Below are positions 24,817 to 32,794 of a DNA stretch of 64,000 nucleotides, in pieces (position 1 is the stretch's first letter; every line of letters begins with the position of its first letter). The DNA is from Saccharopolyspora endophytica (GTDB taxonomy: Bacteria; Actinomycetota; Actinomycetes; Mycobacteriales; Pseudonocardiaceae): assembly GCF_018070075.1 (NCBI RefSeq), contig NZ_JAGPXE010000006.1:124001-188000 (forward strand), given 5' to 3'. The position numbers were made by a program, and so were the translations under genes. Below the pieces are notes generated by a model. It did not search any database. It worked only from the letters and a program-made list of their open reading frames with translations, and was not told the DNA's origin.

Positions 24817-26325
24817 TCACAGAACTTCGGCGTGCGCCTGGTAGAGAGGTTTGAGCGCGTCGTAGAGCGCGCGGTGCGCCGGGAAGATGCGGTCGTAGGC
24901 CTGCGCGGGTCCCGGTTGCGGGACGAAAGTGCGCTCCACGCTCACCCCGGCCAGCGCCTGGTCGAAGTCCTCCCACACGCCGGCACCGACGCCCGCGGCC
25001 ATCGCGGCGCCGTAGGCGCCTCCCTCGGAGGAGCCGGTCACCACGGCGATCTCCCGGTCGAGGACGTCGGCGAGCATCTGCAGCCACAGCGACTCGCTGG
25101 TCGCACCGCCGGAGGCGATGACGCGCTCGCAGTCGAGCCCGGCGTCGCCGCACACCTCCAGGATCTCCCGCAGGTTGAGCAGAACCCCTTCCATCACGCT
25201 GCGCGCCAGGTGGCCGACGTGGTGGATCGGCGTCAGGCCCACCCAGCTGCCGGTCGCCTCCGGGGCGACGTGCGGGGACCGCTCGCCGAGCAGGTAGGGG
25301 AGGAAGCGGAGGCCGTCGGAACCGGGGTCGACGGCTTGGGCGAGGCCGATGAGCCGGTCGAAGGAGATCGGATCGGTGGTGGTGGCGGGCGCGAGCGCGT
25401 CGCGCAACCACTGGAAGGCGCCGCCCGCGCTGAGCGACACACCCATGCAGTGCCAGCGTCCCGGTGCGTTGCCGCAGGACACCTGGACCCGGCCTCCGGG
25501 GTTGTCCGGGCAGGAGGACGCGCCACCGGCGACGATCCCGGCGGTACCGAGGGTGAACCCCACCGCGCCCGCGTCGACGAGACCCATCGCCGTGGTCTGG
25601 ATGACCGCGTCTCCGCCGCCGCCGAAGACCGGGGTGCCGGCGGGGACGTTCCACCGCTCGGCCAGTTCGGGTTTCACCCGCCCGGTCTGGTCGGTGGACT
25701 CCACGACGTCGGGCAGCAGCGAGCGGTCGATGTCGAGGAGCTGGAGCAGCTCGTCGGACCAGGCGCGGCGGGCCACGTCGAATAGGCCGGTGCCCGAGGC
25801 GTCGGAGACGTCGGTGGCGCACGTCCCGGTCATCCGCAGCCGCAGGTAGTCCTTGGGGTTGAGGACGCGTGCCGTGCGGGCGAAGAGCTCCGGCTCGTTC
25901 TCCCGGAACCAGACGATCTTGCCGCCGGTGAAGCCGGGCAGCATCCGGTTGCGGGTCATCCGCAGGAGCTCGTCGAGCCCGCCTGCCCGCTCGGTGATCC
26001 AGTCGCACTGCGGCGCGGCCCGCTGGTCGTTCCACAGGATCGCGTGCCGCAGCGGATCGCCGGAGGCGTCGAGGGCGGTGAGCCCGTGCATCTGGCCGCA
26101 CAGCCCGATCCCCGACACCTCCCGCCCGCCCTCGGGCAGCGACGCGGTCAGCGCCGTGATCGCCTCATCGGTGGCGCGCCACCACTCCGCCGGGTCCTGC
26201 TCGGCCCATCCCTGCCGGAGGTTGATCATGGCGTAGTCGCGGCTCTGCTTGGCGAGGACTTCGCCGTCGCCGTTGACGGCGATGACCTTGCAGGTGGAGG
26301 TGCCGAGATCGATGCCGATGAGCAT
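24817..26325 (-). CDS. xylB: Xylulokinase (FGGY family)
   Basis: A 502-residue FGGY carbohydrate kinase that would phosphorylate D-xylulose with ATP to D-xylulose 5-phosphate, feeding the pentose phosphate pathway. Seen: IGIDLGTSTCKVIAV, LCGQMHGLTALD, the substrate loop AILWNDQRAAPQCDWI, the ATP-site GGGGDAVIQTTAMGLV and VIASGGATSESLWLQMLAD. Length is normal for XylB. It is transcribed 21 bases after the aldehyde dehydrogenase gene and before the SDR gene. Confidence 0.9.
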   Translation of the reverse strand: MLIGIDLGTSTCKVIAVNGDGEVLAKQSRDYAMINLRQGWAEQDPAEWWRATDEAITALTASLPEGGREVSGIGLCGQMHGLTALDASGDPLRHAILWNDQRAAPQCDWITERAGGLDELLRMTRNRMLPGFTGGKIVWFRENEPELFARTARVLNPKDYLRLRMTGTCATDVSDASGTGLFDVARRAWSDELLQLLDIDRSLLPDVVESTDQTGRVKPELAERWNVPAGTPVFGGGGDAVIQTTAMGLVDAGAVGFTLGTAGIVAGGASSCPDNPGGRVQVSCGNAPGRWHCMGVSLSAGGAFQWLRDALAPATTTDPISFDRLIGLAQAVDPGSDGLRFLPYLLGERSPHVAPEATGSWVGLTPIHHVGHLARSVMEGVLLNLREILEVCGDAGLDCERVIASGGATSESLWLQMLADVLDREIAVVTGSSEGGAYGAAMAAGVGAGVWEDFDQALAGVSVERTFVPQPGPAQAYDRIFPAHRALYDALKPLYQAHAEVL

Positions 26326-26346
26326 GCTGCTACGTCCTTCCGCGCC

Positions 26347-27795
26347 TCATCGCGCGCCGTGGCGAAGCCTGATGTGCTTGAGCTGTAAGTAGGATTCGAG
26401 ACCCTCGTGGCCGTGTTCGGAACCGAAACCGCTTTCCCGCCGGCCGCCGTAGGGGGCGTTCATGATTCCGGCGTCGACGTTGTTGACCGCGACGTTGCCG
26501 AAGTCCAGTTCGCGCGCGAGCGCGAACGTTTCACGGGTGTCGTCGGTGTAGGCGTAGGCGGCCAGTCCGCCGGGAGCGGCGTTGGCCCGCTCGATGACGT
26601 CGTCGAGATCGGAGAACCGCGCGACTCCGACGAGCGGGCCGAAGGTCTCCTCGTGCATCACCAGCGCCTCGTCCGGTGCGTCGGCGACGACCGTGGGACG
26701 CAGGAACAGGCCGGGCTTGAGCTCCGCCACGGGCCCACCCCCGGCGACCAAGGAGGCGCCGCGCTCGCGCGCGTCCTCGATGTGGTCGAGGGTGCGGCGG
26801 TAGGTCTCCTCCATCGTCATCGAACCGACGTCCGCGGACGGAACCTCCATCCCGTCGGCCACTTCCAGCGCGTCGGCGGCAGCCGCCAGGCCTGCCAGGA
26901 ACTCGTCGTGGACGCCGTCCTGCACGTAGATCCGGTTGATCGCGATGCAGATCTGCCCGGCGTTGCGGAACGAACGGCGCGCGGCGCCGGTGATCGCGGC
27001 GCCGATGTCCGCCCGCTCGGTGACGATCATCGGGCAGCTGCCGCCGAGTTCGAGGGAGAGGCCGGTGATCCCGTTGACCGAGCGGAAGATCGACTGGCCG
27101 GTGCGCATCGACCCGGTGAAGGCGACCTTGCGGATCGCCGGGTGCTCGACCAGGGCCTGACCGGTTGCGCCGTCGCCGTGGACGAAGTTGACCACGCCGC
27201 TGGGGAAGACGGCGGCGACGCACTCGGAGAGGATCTGCGCGCAGCCCGGGGTGTGCTCGGAGGGCTTGATGACGATGGTGCACCCGGCCGCGGTCGCTCC
27301 CGCCAGCTTCCAGCCGATCAGCTCGATCGGGTAGTTCCACGGGACGATGCCGGCGACCGGGCCGATGGGCTCCTTCTCCACGATGCTGGTGAAACCGGCG
27401 GCGTCGTTGGGGATGGTCCGGCCGAACACCCGCTGCGCTTCCTCGGCGTAGTAGTGCAGGGCCGTGATGAACTTCCGGACTTCGCCGCGCGCTTCGTCCA
27501 GCGGCTTCCCCTGCTCCCGCGTGATGGCCGCGGCCATGTCGTCGACGCGGTGCGCGCATTCCGCGGCGAGCTCGTGCAGGTACCGGGCGCGGTCGGCCGG
27601 AAGGGTTGTGCGCCAGGTCCGGAAGGCGGTCGCGGCCGAGGCCACCGCCGCGTCGACGTCCGCGGGTGATGAGCGAGGGGCGATCGCGGCCAGTTCGCCG
27701 GTCGCGGGGTTGTACCGCTCGATCAGGCCCTCGGAGGCGTCGTGCCAGGTACCGGTGTGGAAGTTCCGGCAGGTGATCACTTTGTTCTGAGGCAT
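26347..27795 (-). CDS. NAD(P)-dependent aldehyde dehydrogenase
   Basis: A 482-residue ALDH-superfamily enzyme that oxidises an aldehyde to a carboxylate. Nucleotide and catalytic residues are intact: VPWNYPIELIGWKLAGA, the general-base Glu in LSLELGGSCP, the nucleophile Cys in NAGQICIAINR and the EETFGPLVGV block. It resembles the succinate-semialdehyde/glycolaldehyde branch. First gene of the xylB-SDR operon, divergent from a GntR/FCD regulator. Its aldehyde substrate is not evident from the pathway. Confidence 0.88.
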   Translation of the reverse strand: MPQNKVITCRNFHTGTWHDASEGLIERYNPATGELAAIAPRSSPADVDAAVASAATAFRTWRTTLPADRARYLHELAAECAHRVDDMAAAITREQGKPLDEARGEVRKFITALHYYAEEAQRVFGRTIPNDAAGFTSIVEKEPIGPVAGIVPWNYPIELIGWKLAGATAAGCTIVIKPSEHTPGCAQILSECVAAVFPSGVVNFVHGDGATGQALVEHPAIRKVAFTGSMRTGQSIFRSVNGITGLSLELGGSCPMIVTERADIGAAITGAARRSFRNAGQICIAINRIYVQDGVHDEFLAGLAAAADALEVADGMEVPSADVGSMTMEETYRRTLDHIEDARERGASLVAGGGPVAELKPGLFLRPTVVADAPDEALVMHEETFGPLVGVARFSDLDDVIERANAAPGGLAAYAYTDDTRETFALARELDFGNVAVNNVDAGIMNAPYGGRRESGFGSEHGHEGLESYLQLKHIRLRHGAR

Positions 27796-27932
27796 CCGGT
27801 TCTGCTTTCGTGGCGCTGACGCGAGATCCGGCGATCAGTGCCGTTGATGTTCAGCGGACGGGTTGCAGCGGGGAGACGAAGAACGCGGCGTGGCCGGCCT
27901 GGGGGCCGCTACCGGAGAACCGGTGTCGTTCG

Positions 27933-27961
27933 TTGACTTCGTATGATGATCGGACGATAGT
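27933..27961 (+). promoter_or_regulatory. Promoter of the GntR gene, probably leaderless
   Basis: TTGACT (27933-27938), a 17-base spacer and GATAGT (27956-27961) form a good sigma-70-type promoter. The ATG at 27968 is exactly where transcription should begin, and no Shine-Dalgarno is present. ATCGGACGAT (27949-27958), a small dyad, overlaps the -10 and may be the autoregulatory site. Confidence 0.55.
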
Positions 27962-27967
27962 TCTCGC

Positions 27968-28726
27968 ATGGTCCTGTCGCAAGCCCCGATCCCGGCAGCA
28001 TCGAGTGCGCAGACCCGAGCAGCGCCGCCGGAACGCCCGCCGCGCCTGCCCGACGTGGTGGCCGAACGCCTGCAGAACGACCTGCTGGCGCAGGGATTGC
28101 GCCCGGGGGACCGGTTGCCCACCGAACCGCAGCTCGTCGAGCGCTACGGGGTCAGCCGGACGGTGATCCGGGAAGCCGGTCGCATCCTCGAACAACGCGG
28201 GCTCGTCGACATCCGCCCCGGCCGCGGGATGACGGTGTCCACACCGGACGGTTCCGCGATCGTCCAGCACTACTCGCTGATGCTGGGCATGAACGCGACG
28301 ACGTTCCAGCAGCTGATGGAGACCAGGCTGATCATCGAGGTCGAGGTGACCGCGCTCGCGGCGGCCCGCCGCACCGACGAGGACCTGGACGAACTGCGCG
28401 CCTCGCTGGGGCGCGTGGAACGGCACATGAGCGACTACCAGGTGTGCCTCGAAGAGGACGTGCGCTTCCACGAGGTCGTCACGCGCGCAGGCGGGAACCC
28501 GTTCTTCTCCTGGTTCATGGACCCGGTCAACACCTGCCTGCGCGAGTCGTACAAGGACGCCGGGTCCTTCCTCGCGAGCCTGCCCCAGACCTTGGCCGAG
28601 CACGGCGCGATCCTGGAGGCGATCGCAGCCGGCGATTCGAACGCGGCGCGGGAGGCCTCGCGCGCGCACCTGAACCGGGTCGTCTCGCAGCAGGACGAAC
28701 TGGTCCCGGGACGATCACCGCGCTGA
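27968..28726 (+). CDS. GntR-family regulator, FadR/FCD subfamily
   Basis: A 252-residue repressor. The N-terminal winged HTH spans residues about 28-92 (RLPTEPQLVERYGVSRTVIREAGRILEQRGLVDIRPGRG); the FCD effector domain follows, with possible metal-ligand Asp/His residues in EEDVRFHEVVTRAGGN and EHGAILEAIAAGD. Its Ala/Pro-rich first 25 residues look disordered. It is divergent from the ALDH-xylB-SDR operon and is its likely repressor, with a sugar acid or polyol-derived ligand. Confidence 0.88.
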   Translation: MVLSQAPIPAASSAQTRAAPPERPPRLPDVVAERLQNDLLAQGLRPGDRLPTEPQLVERYGVSRTVIREAGRILEQRGLVDIRPGRGMTVSTPDGSAIVQHYSLMLGMNATTFQQLMETRLIIEVEVTALAAARRTDEDLDELRASLGRVERHMSDYQVCLEEDVRFHEVVTRAGGNPFFSWFMDPVNTCLRESYKDAGSFLASLPQTLAEHGAILEAIAAGDSNAAREASRAHLNRVVSQQDELVPGRSPR

Positions 28727-28932
28727 AAGACCGCCGCGCCCTTGACCTCCAGCGCACTCGAGGTTCGACACTCGACGAGTCCCGGCGCCGTCGATCGTCC
28801 AGCTCCGACCGATCGGCGACGCCGGGACCTCCGCGTCCAGGACCGATGGCAGCGGTGATGCCGCCGCAGGCCTTGTACCGTGGCCGAGAGCGCTGCACGC
28901 GCTGAACCCGCCGCATCGAGAGGAGCGCCCAC

Positions 28933-29244
28933 GTGCCTCACCTGCTTCAGGTCGACTTCCCCATGGACGGGCCGTTCGGTGCGGCCATGGCGGAGGCGTT
29001 CGGCGAGCTGGCGCGGAGCATCAACGACGAGCCCGGGCTGATCTGGAAGATCTGGACGGAGAACCGCGACGCCGGGGAAGCCGGCGGCGTCTACCTCTTC
29101 GAGTCGGAGGACGACGCCGAGCGGTACCTGGCGATGCACTCCGAACGCCTGCGGTCGATGGGCGTCGAGAACGTGCGGGGAAAGATCTTCGAGGTCAACG
29201 AGGCGCTGTCGGCGATCAACCACGGCCCCACCCAGGCCGGCTGA
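28933..29244 (+). CDS. YdhR-like monooxygenase-fold small protein
   Basis: A 103-residue protein resembling the putative mono-oxygenase YdhR family, a dimeric alpha/beta-barrel fold. The characteristic LIWKIWTENRDAGEAGGVYLFES and VRGKIFEVNEALSAIN segments are visible. The GTG at 28933 follows GAGAGGAG. Its enzymatic activity is not established in the family. It stands alone ahead of the enoyl-CoA hydratase gene, with a hairpin between them. Confidence 0.75.
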   Translation: MPHLLQVDFPMDGPFGAAMAEAFGELARSINDEPGLIWKIWTENRDAGEAGGVYLFESEDDAERYLAMHSERLRSMGVENVRGKIFEVNEALSAINHGPTQAG

Positions 29245-29291
29245 CCCCTCGGCCGCCGCGCTCAGCTCCCCTTGAGGTCCCGCTCGGAGGT

Positions 29292-29312
29292 CAGCACGTC
29301 GACGACGTGCTG
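29292..29312 (+). terminator. Hairpin terminator after YdhR-like gene
   Basis: A perfect 9-bp inverted repeat (29292-29300 and 29304-29312) with a 3-base loop, followed by a short T run (CCGTTTCC). It lies 47 bases after the stop codon at 29244. Confidence 0.5.
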
Positions 29313-29404
29313 CCGTTTCCCCTCGAGCCCGTGCCGCGCGCCGAGACGACGCTGACCAACCGCCCGTCCTCCTGGAGTCCCGGCACGACGAAGGAGACCG
29401 TTCG

Positions 29405-30151
29405 ATGAGCATCGACATCAGCGACAGCGGCCAGGTGCGCACCATCGCCATCAACCGCCCGACCAAGGCCAACGCCCTGCTGGCGAGCGACGTCCCGGCG
29501 CTGGAGCGAGCGGTCGTGGAGGCATCCGAGGACTGCCGCGTGCTCGTCTTCACCGGCACCGGGGGCCGGAACTTCTCGGCCGGGATGGATCTCGACACCT
29601 TCCAGGGCGTGTCCGAGACCGAGGCCCGCGGCATCATCGCCGGCATCGGATCGATGATGCGCGCGGTCCGCCACGCACCGCAGATCTCGGTCGTGGCGCT
29701 CGAAGGGGCGTGCATCGGCGCCGCCTTCGAACTGGCCCTCGCCGCCGACCTGCGGGTCGCCCACGCCGAGGCGCTGGTCGGGCTCCCGGAGGTCAAGCTC
29801 GGCATCCCGTCCGTGGTCGACGCCGCGCTGCTGCACCACTACGTCGGGCTCTCCACCGCCAAGGAGATGCTGCTGACGGGAGAGCCGAAGGCCGTCGGCG
29901 AGCTGGCGCACACCGGGTTGATCAACAAGACCGTCCCGCGGGGGAGCGTGGTGACGGTGGCAGCGGAATGGGCGGACCAGCTGGCTGCCCTGCCCGCTCT
30001 GGCGATCCGCGAGCAGCGAGCGCTCATCGACGAGTGGCTCAACGTCTCCCTGCAGAACGCGGTGGACCAGTCGATCAACACCTTCGGCCGGATGTTCCGC
30101 TCCGGCGAGACCTCCGAGAACGTCCGGCGCTACACGGCGAGCCGGGGCTGA
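29405..30151 (+). CDS. Enoyl-CoA hydratase/isomerase family protein
   Basis: A 248-residue crotonase-fold protein acting on acyl-CoA thioesters. The oxyanion-hole blocks GRNFSAGMDLD and GACIGAAFELALAADLRVA and the LPEVKLGIPSVVDAALL segment with a candidate catalytic Glu are present. The ATG at 29405 is preceded by GGAG in AAGGAGACCGTTCG. No other fatty-acid genes are adjacent, so its pathway is unclear. Confidence 0.85.
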   Translation: MSIDISDSGQVRTIAINRPTKANALLASDVPALERAVVEASEDCRVLVFTGTGGRNFSAGMDLDTFQGVSETEARGIIAGIGSMMRAVRHAPQISVVALEGACIGAAFELALAADLRVAHAEALVGLPEVKLGIPSVVDAALLHHYVGLSTAKEMLLTGEPKAVGELAHTGLINKTVPRGSVVTVAAEWADQLAALPALAIREQRALIDEWLNVSLQNAVDQSINTFGRMFRSGETSENVRRYTASRG

Positions 30152-30153
30152 GC

Positions 30154-30179
30154 GCGCACGTCCGGCACCGGACGTGCGC
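30154..30179 (+). terminator. Hairpin terminator after enoyl-CoA hydratase gene
   Basis: A perfect 12-bp inverted repeat (30154-30165 and 30168-30179) starting 2 bases after the stop codon. Confidence 0.75.
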
Positions 30180-30354
30180 AACCGCAACACCGGCACCTCC
30201 GCTGCGCTCCGGCCCGGGTGCCGTGAGGTGGAACACGGCGAAACCGGGACGAAATACCTGGTCGCAGGGCCCCCACCGGACTGCATGCTCGTGGAGGTTC
30301 CCCCGGAGGGGACGTTTCGAGAGCCGGTTCCACTGGTTGCGGGAGGGAAAGCTG

Positions 30355-30801
30355 ATGGGTCAGATCGCCGAGGTCACCGGACTGTTCGACCAGCGCACAT
30401 CGCAGGACGTGCCGACGCAGGAGCTTCCCGTCACCGGGCGGTTGGGCGAGTTGATCCCGACGCCGCGCGAGGCGGGGACGAGCATGCGGCTGGTGGTCGA
30501 CCGAGGGGCCGCCGAGGGGGCGGAGTTCGCGATCTCCGCGCCGCTGACCGTGATCGGACGGCACCGCGACTCCGACATCGTGATCGACGACGTGACGGTG
30601 TCCCGGTACCACGCGGAGCTGGAGATCGAGGACGGCCGGTGCTTCCTCTACGACGGCGGCTCGCTCAACGGAACCTACGTCAACAGGCGGCCGGTGGAGC
30701 GCATCGAGCTGTCCGACTCCGATGAGATCTGGATCGGCAAGGCGCGGTTCACCTTCCACGTCGGCGCGGCGGCCGACGTCCCGGTGCCCGCCCAGCGGTG
30801 A
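30355..30801 (+). CDS. FHA-domain protein (GarA-like)
   Basis: A 148-residue cytoplasmic protein made of a short N-terminal tail and one FHA domain, a phosphothreonine-binding module. FHA core residues are present: Gly68-Arg69 in VIGRHRDSD, Ser83-Arg84-His86 in VSRYHAEL and Asn105-Gly106-Thr107 in SLNGTYVN. The tail has a candidate phospho-acceptor Thr21 in VPTQELP, comparable in position, but not identical, to the Thr motif of GarA/OdhI that serine/threonine kinases modify. The ATG at 30355 follows GGGAGGGAAAG. It is a single-gene unit of unknown target; a metabolic switch role like GarA is possible. Confidence 0.85.
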   Translation: MGQIAEVTGLFDQRTSQDVPTQELPVTGRLGELIPTPREAGTSMRLVVDRGAAEGAEFAISAPLTVIGRHRDSDIVIDDVTVSRYHAELEIEDGRCFLYDGGSLNGTYVNRRPVERIELSDSDEIWIGKARFTFHVGAAADVPVPAQR

Positions 30802-30806
30802 GAACG

Positions 30807-30843
30807 GGCGCGCGTCCGGTGGCGAGACCGCCGGGCGCGCGCC
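30807..30843 (+). terminator. Hairpin terminator after FHA gene
   Basis: An 8-bp perfect outer stem (30807-30814 with 30836-30843) extended inward by CCGG/CCGG pairing, starting 5 bases after the stop codon. Confidence 0.55.
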
Positions 30844-30936
30844 TCGCCGCGTTCACGTGAGCTGACGACGCGCGCGGCGGGGACCGCTGCGCTTGAGAGT
30901 CCGATGGGGGCGGGCTCTCGCGAGTGGGCACTCGGC

Positions 30937-31722
30937 TCAATCCTGCTGCTGCTCGGCTGTTTCGCGGTGTGGGAGCCCGACGAACATGTCCTGGTGCAGG
31001 GTCGCCACGTGCCGCTCGGCGACGTCGCCGGCGCACGCGGCGTCGCGGTTGCGCAGGGCTGCGACGAGTTGCACGTGCTCGCGGTTGGACTCGCGCAGGT
31101 GCTGCATGGGGTAGGGCAGGTAGTAGCGGTAGAGCTCGCGCAGCAGTCGCGCGTACTCCTGCTGCACCGCACCGATCCCGGTCGCGGCGGCGACGGCGAG
31201 GTGGAACGTCTCGTCGAGCTTGTGGAAGTCCGCCCAGTCCGCGGCGTCGTTCATCTGCTCGGTGAGCGCGTGCAGGTGCTCGACCTGGTCGGGGGTGGCG
31301 TTACGGGTCGCCAGGTGCGCGATGCCGCATTCCAGGACCAGGCGGCGGTCGATGAGGTCGTGCACCTCCGCGCTCGCCGCGCGGTAGATCTCGGTCTCCC
31401 GGACCGTGCTGCGAGCGGGGGCGTCGACCACCCGCGTGCCACCACCGCGTCCGCGGCGGCGCTCCAGGATTCCTTCTTCGCACAGCGCCACCAGCGCGCG
31501 TCGCACGGTGATCTCGGAAACCTCCAGGGCGGCGGCGAGCTGAGCGTTGCCCGGCAGCCACTCGCCCGGTTCGAGCAGCCCGAGGTCGACCGCGAGGGAG
31601 ATCCGGGCGCGGACGGTGTCCATGGCCGAGAGCCTGCGGATGCCGGAGAGCGCGGACGCGGACAGGGGTGCGGCGGGGTTCTCGTGGTGCTCGTCGGCGT
31701 CGGCCCTGGTCATGGTGTCCAC
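30937..31722 (-). CDS. GntR-family regulator, FadR/FCD subfamily
   Basis: A 261-residue repressor with a winged HTH at residues about 35-100 (LGLLEPGEWLPGNAQLAAALEVSEITVRRALVALCEEGILERRRGRGG) and an FCD domain (WADFHKLDETFHLAVAAATG, REHVQLVAALRNRD). Start is GTG 31722 or the in-frame ATG 31713. Divergent from the nitrilase-permease operon, with a pair of CTTGTT(C/T)AAG repeats in between, so it most likely represses that operon. The ligand is unknown. Confidence 0.88.
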   Translation of the reverse strand: MDTMTRADADEHHENPAAPLSASALSGIRRLSAMDTVRARISLAVDLGLLEPGEWLPGNAQLAAALEVSEITVRRALVALCEEGILERRRGRGGGTRVVDAPARSTVRETEIYRAASAEVHDLIDRRLVLECGIAHLATRNATPDQVEHLHALTEQMNDAADWADFHKLDETFHLAVAAATGIGAVQQEYARLLRELYRYYLPYPMQHLRESNREHVQLVAALRNRDAACAGDVAERHVATLHQDMFVGLPHRETAEQQQD

Positions 31723-31741
31723 GGTAACCAGGAGCCCAAAA

Positions 31742-31770
31742 CTTGTTCAAGATGACCACTCTTGTTTAAG
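31742..31770. promoter_or_regulatory. Paired GntR operator candidates
   Basis: Two near-identical 10-mers, CTTGTTCAAG (31742-31751) and CTTGTTTAAG (31761-31770), are spaced 19 bases start to start, about two helical turns. CAAGATG (31748) and CATCTTG (31775) add a 7-bp inverted pair. The second site overlaps the -35 of the promoter at 31762. This fits cooperative binding by the GntR dimer encoded next door. Confidence 0.6.
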
Positions 31771-31790
31771 TGCTCATCTTGCTCTATTTT
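31762..31790 (+). promoter_or_regulatory. Promoter of the nitrilase-permease operon
   Basis: TTGTTT (31762-31767), a 17-base spacer and TATTTT (31785-31790) in an AT-rich patch unusual for this DNA. Transcription would start near 31797, giving a leader of about 49 bases before the ATG at 31846. Confidence 0.55.
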
Positions 31791-31845
31791 GTTTTCATCG
31801 CTGAGCGATACCCGGACTGACCTGCGAAGAAAGAAGGCGAGCGAG

Positions 31846-32757
31846 ATGTCCCGACTGTTGCCGCTGGCGCTGGCGCAGGTGTCGCCGCAGGCAGCGACGG
31901 CACCCGTGTCGGAGTTCGCCGGCGACGTCGAGCGCCTGCTCGCCGGACACCCGCGGACACGCCTGGTGGCGTACCCGGAGCTGCACCTGTGCGGCGTCGA
32001 GGGCACCGGTCCGGAGCGCAACGCGCGGTTGCAGGAGGCGGCCGAGCCGCTGGACGGTCCCCGCTCCCGGCAGCTCGGCGAGCTGGCGGGGGACCTGGGG
32101 ATCTGGCTGATGCCGGGCAGCGCGTGCGAGCGCGGGGAGAACGGCGAGCTGTTCAACACCGCCCTCTGCTACTCGCCGGCGGGGGAGCTGCACGCCTTCT
32201 ACCGCAAGGTCTTCCCGTGGCGGCCGTACGAACCGTACGAGCCCGGCGACCGATTCGTCGTCGCCGACGTTCCCGAGTTCGGCCGGCTGGGATTCTCGAT
32301 CTGCTACGACTCCTGGTTTCCCGAGGTCGCCCGGCATCTCGCGTGGATGGGCGCCGAGGTGATCATCAACCCGGTGCAGACCACGACGAACGACCGCGAG
32401 CAGGAGATCGTCCTCGCCCGGGCGCACGCGATCGCGAACCAGGTCTTCGTCGCCAGCGTCAACGCCGCCCGCCCGGTGGGCGTCGGTGGCAGCCTGATCG
32501 TCGACCCGGAAGGGCACGTGCGGCGGCAGGCCGCCGGGGGCGAAGCCGAGGTGCTGACCGACGTCCTCGACCTCGGCGACGTCGCGCGGGTGCGCGAATC
32601 CGGCACCGCGGGTCTCAACCGCATGTGGTCGCAGTTCACCGACCACGACGCCCCCGTCGAGCTACCGCTCTACCGGGGGCGCATCGAACCAGCTACGTGG
32701 CACCCGGAGACCCCGGAAGCCGGCATCCGCATCCCCGGCCCCGAAGCGGCCGGCTGA
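31846..32757 (+). CDS. Carbon-nitrogen hydrolase (nitrilase superfamily amidase)
   Basis: A 303-residue enzyme cleaving non-peptide C-N bonds. The Glu-Lys-Cys triad is visible as Glu45 (AYPELHL), Lys121 (YRKVFPW) and Cys153 (SICYDSWFPE); a second Glu sits in the loop after the Lys. The ATG at 31846 has GAAGG upstream. It resembles aliphatic amidases/omega-amidases rather than true nitrilases. It is followed after 37 bases by an APC permease gene, so the pair likely imports and hydrolyses an amino acid amide or an N-carbamoyl compound. Confidence 0.88.
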   Translation: MSRLLPLALAQVSPQAATAPVSEFAGDVERLLAGHPRTRLVAYPELHLCGVEGTGPERNARLQEAAEPLDGPRSRQLGELAGDLGIWLMPGSACERGENGELFNTALCYSPAGELHAFYRKVFPWRPYEPYEPGDRFVVADVPEFGRLGFSICYDSWFPEVARHLAWMGAEVIINPVQTTTNDREQEIVLARAHAIANQVFVASVNAARPVGVGGSLIVDPEGHVRRQAAGGEAEVLTDVLDLGDVARVRESGTAGLNRMWSQFTDHDAPVELPLYRGRIEPATWHPETPEAGIRIPGPEAAG

Positions 32758-32794
32758 CCGCCGCAACGACGCGGCGCGCACCGAGGAGCTACTC

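Noticed and set aside
30240-30275. Possible ECF-sigma promoter (GGAAC ... CGAAAT) ahead of the FHA gene
   Set aside because: Spacing and consensus do not match a defined ECF class well enough to annotate.
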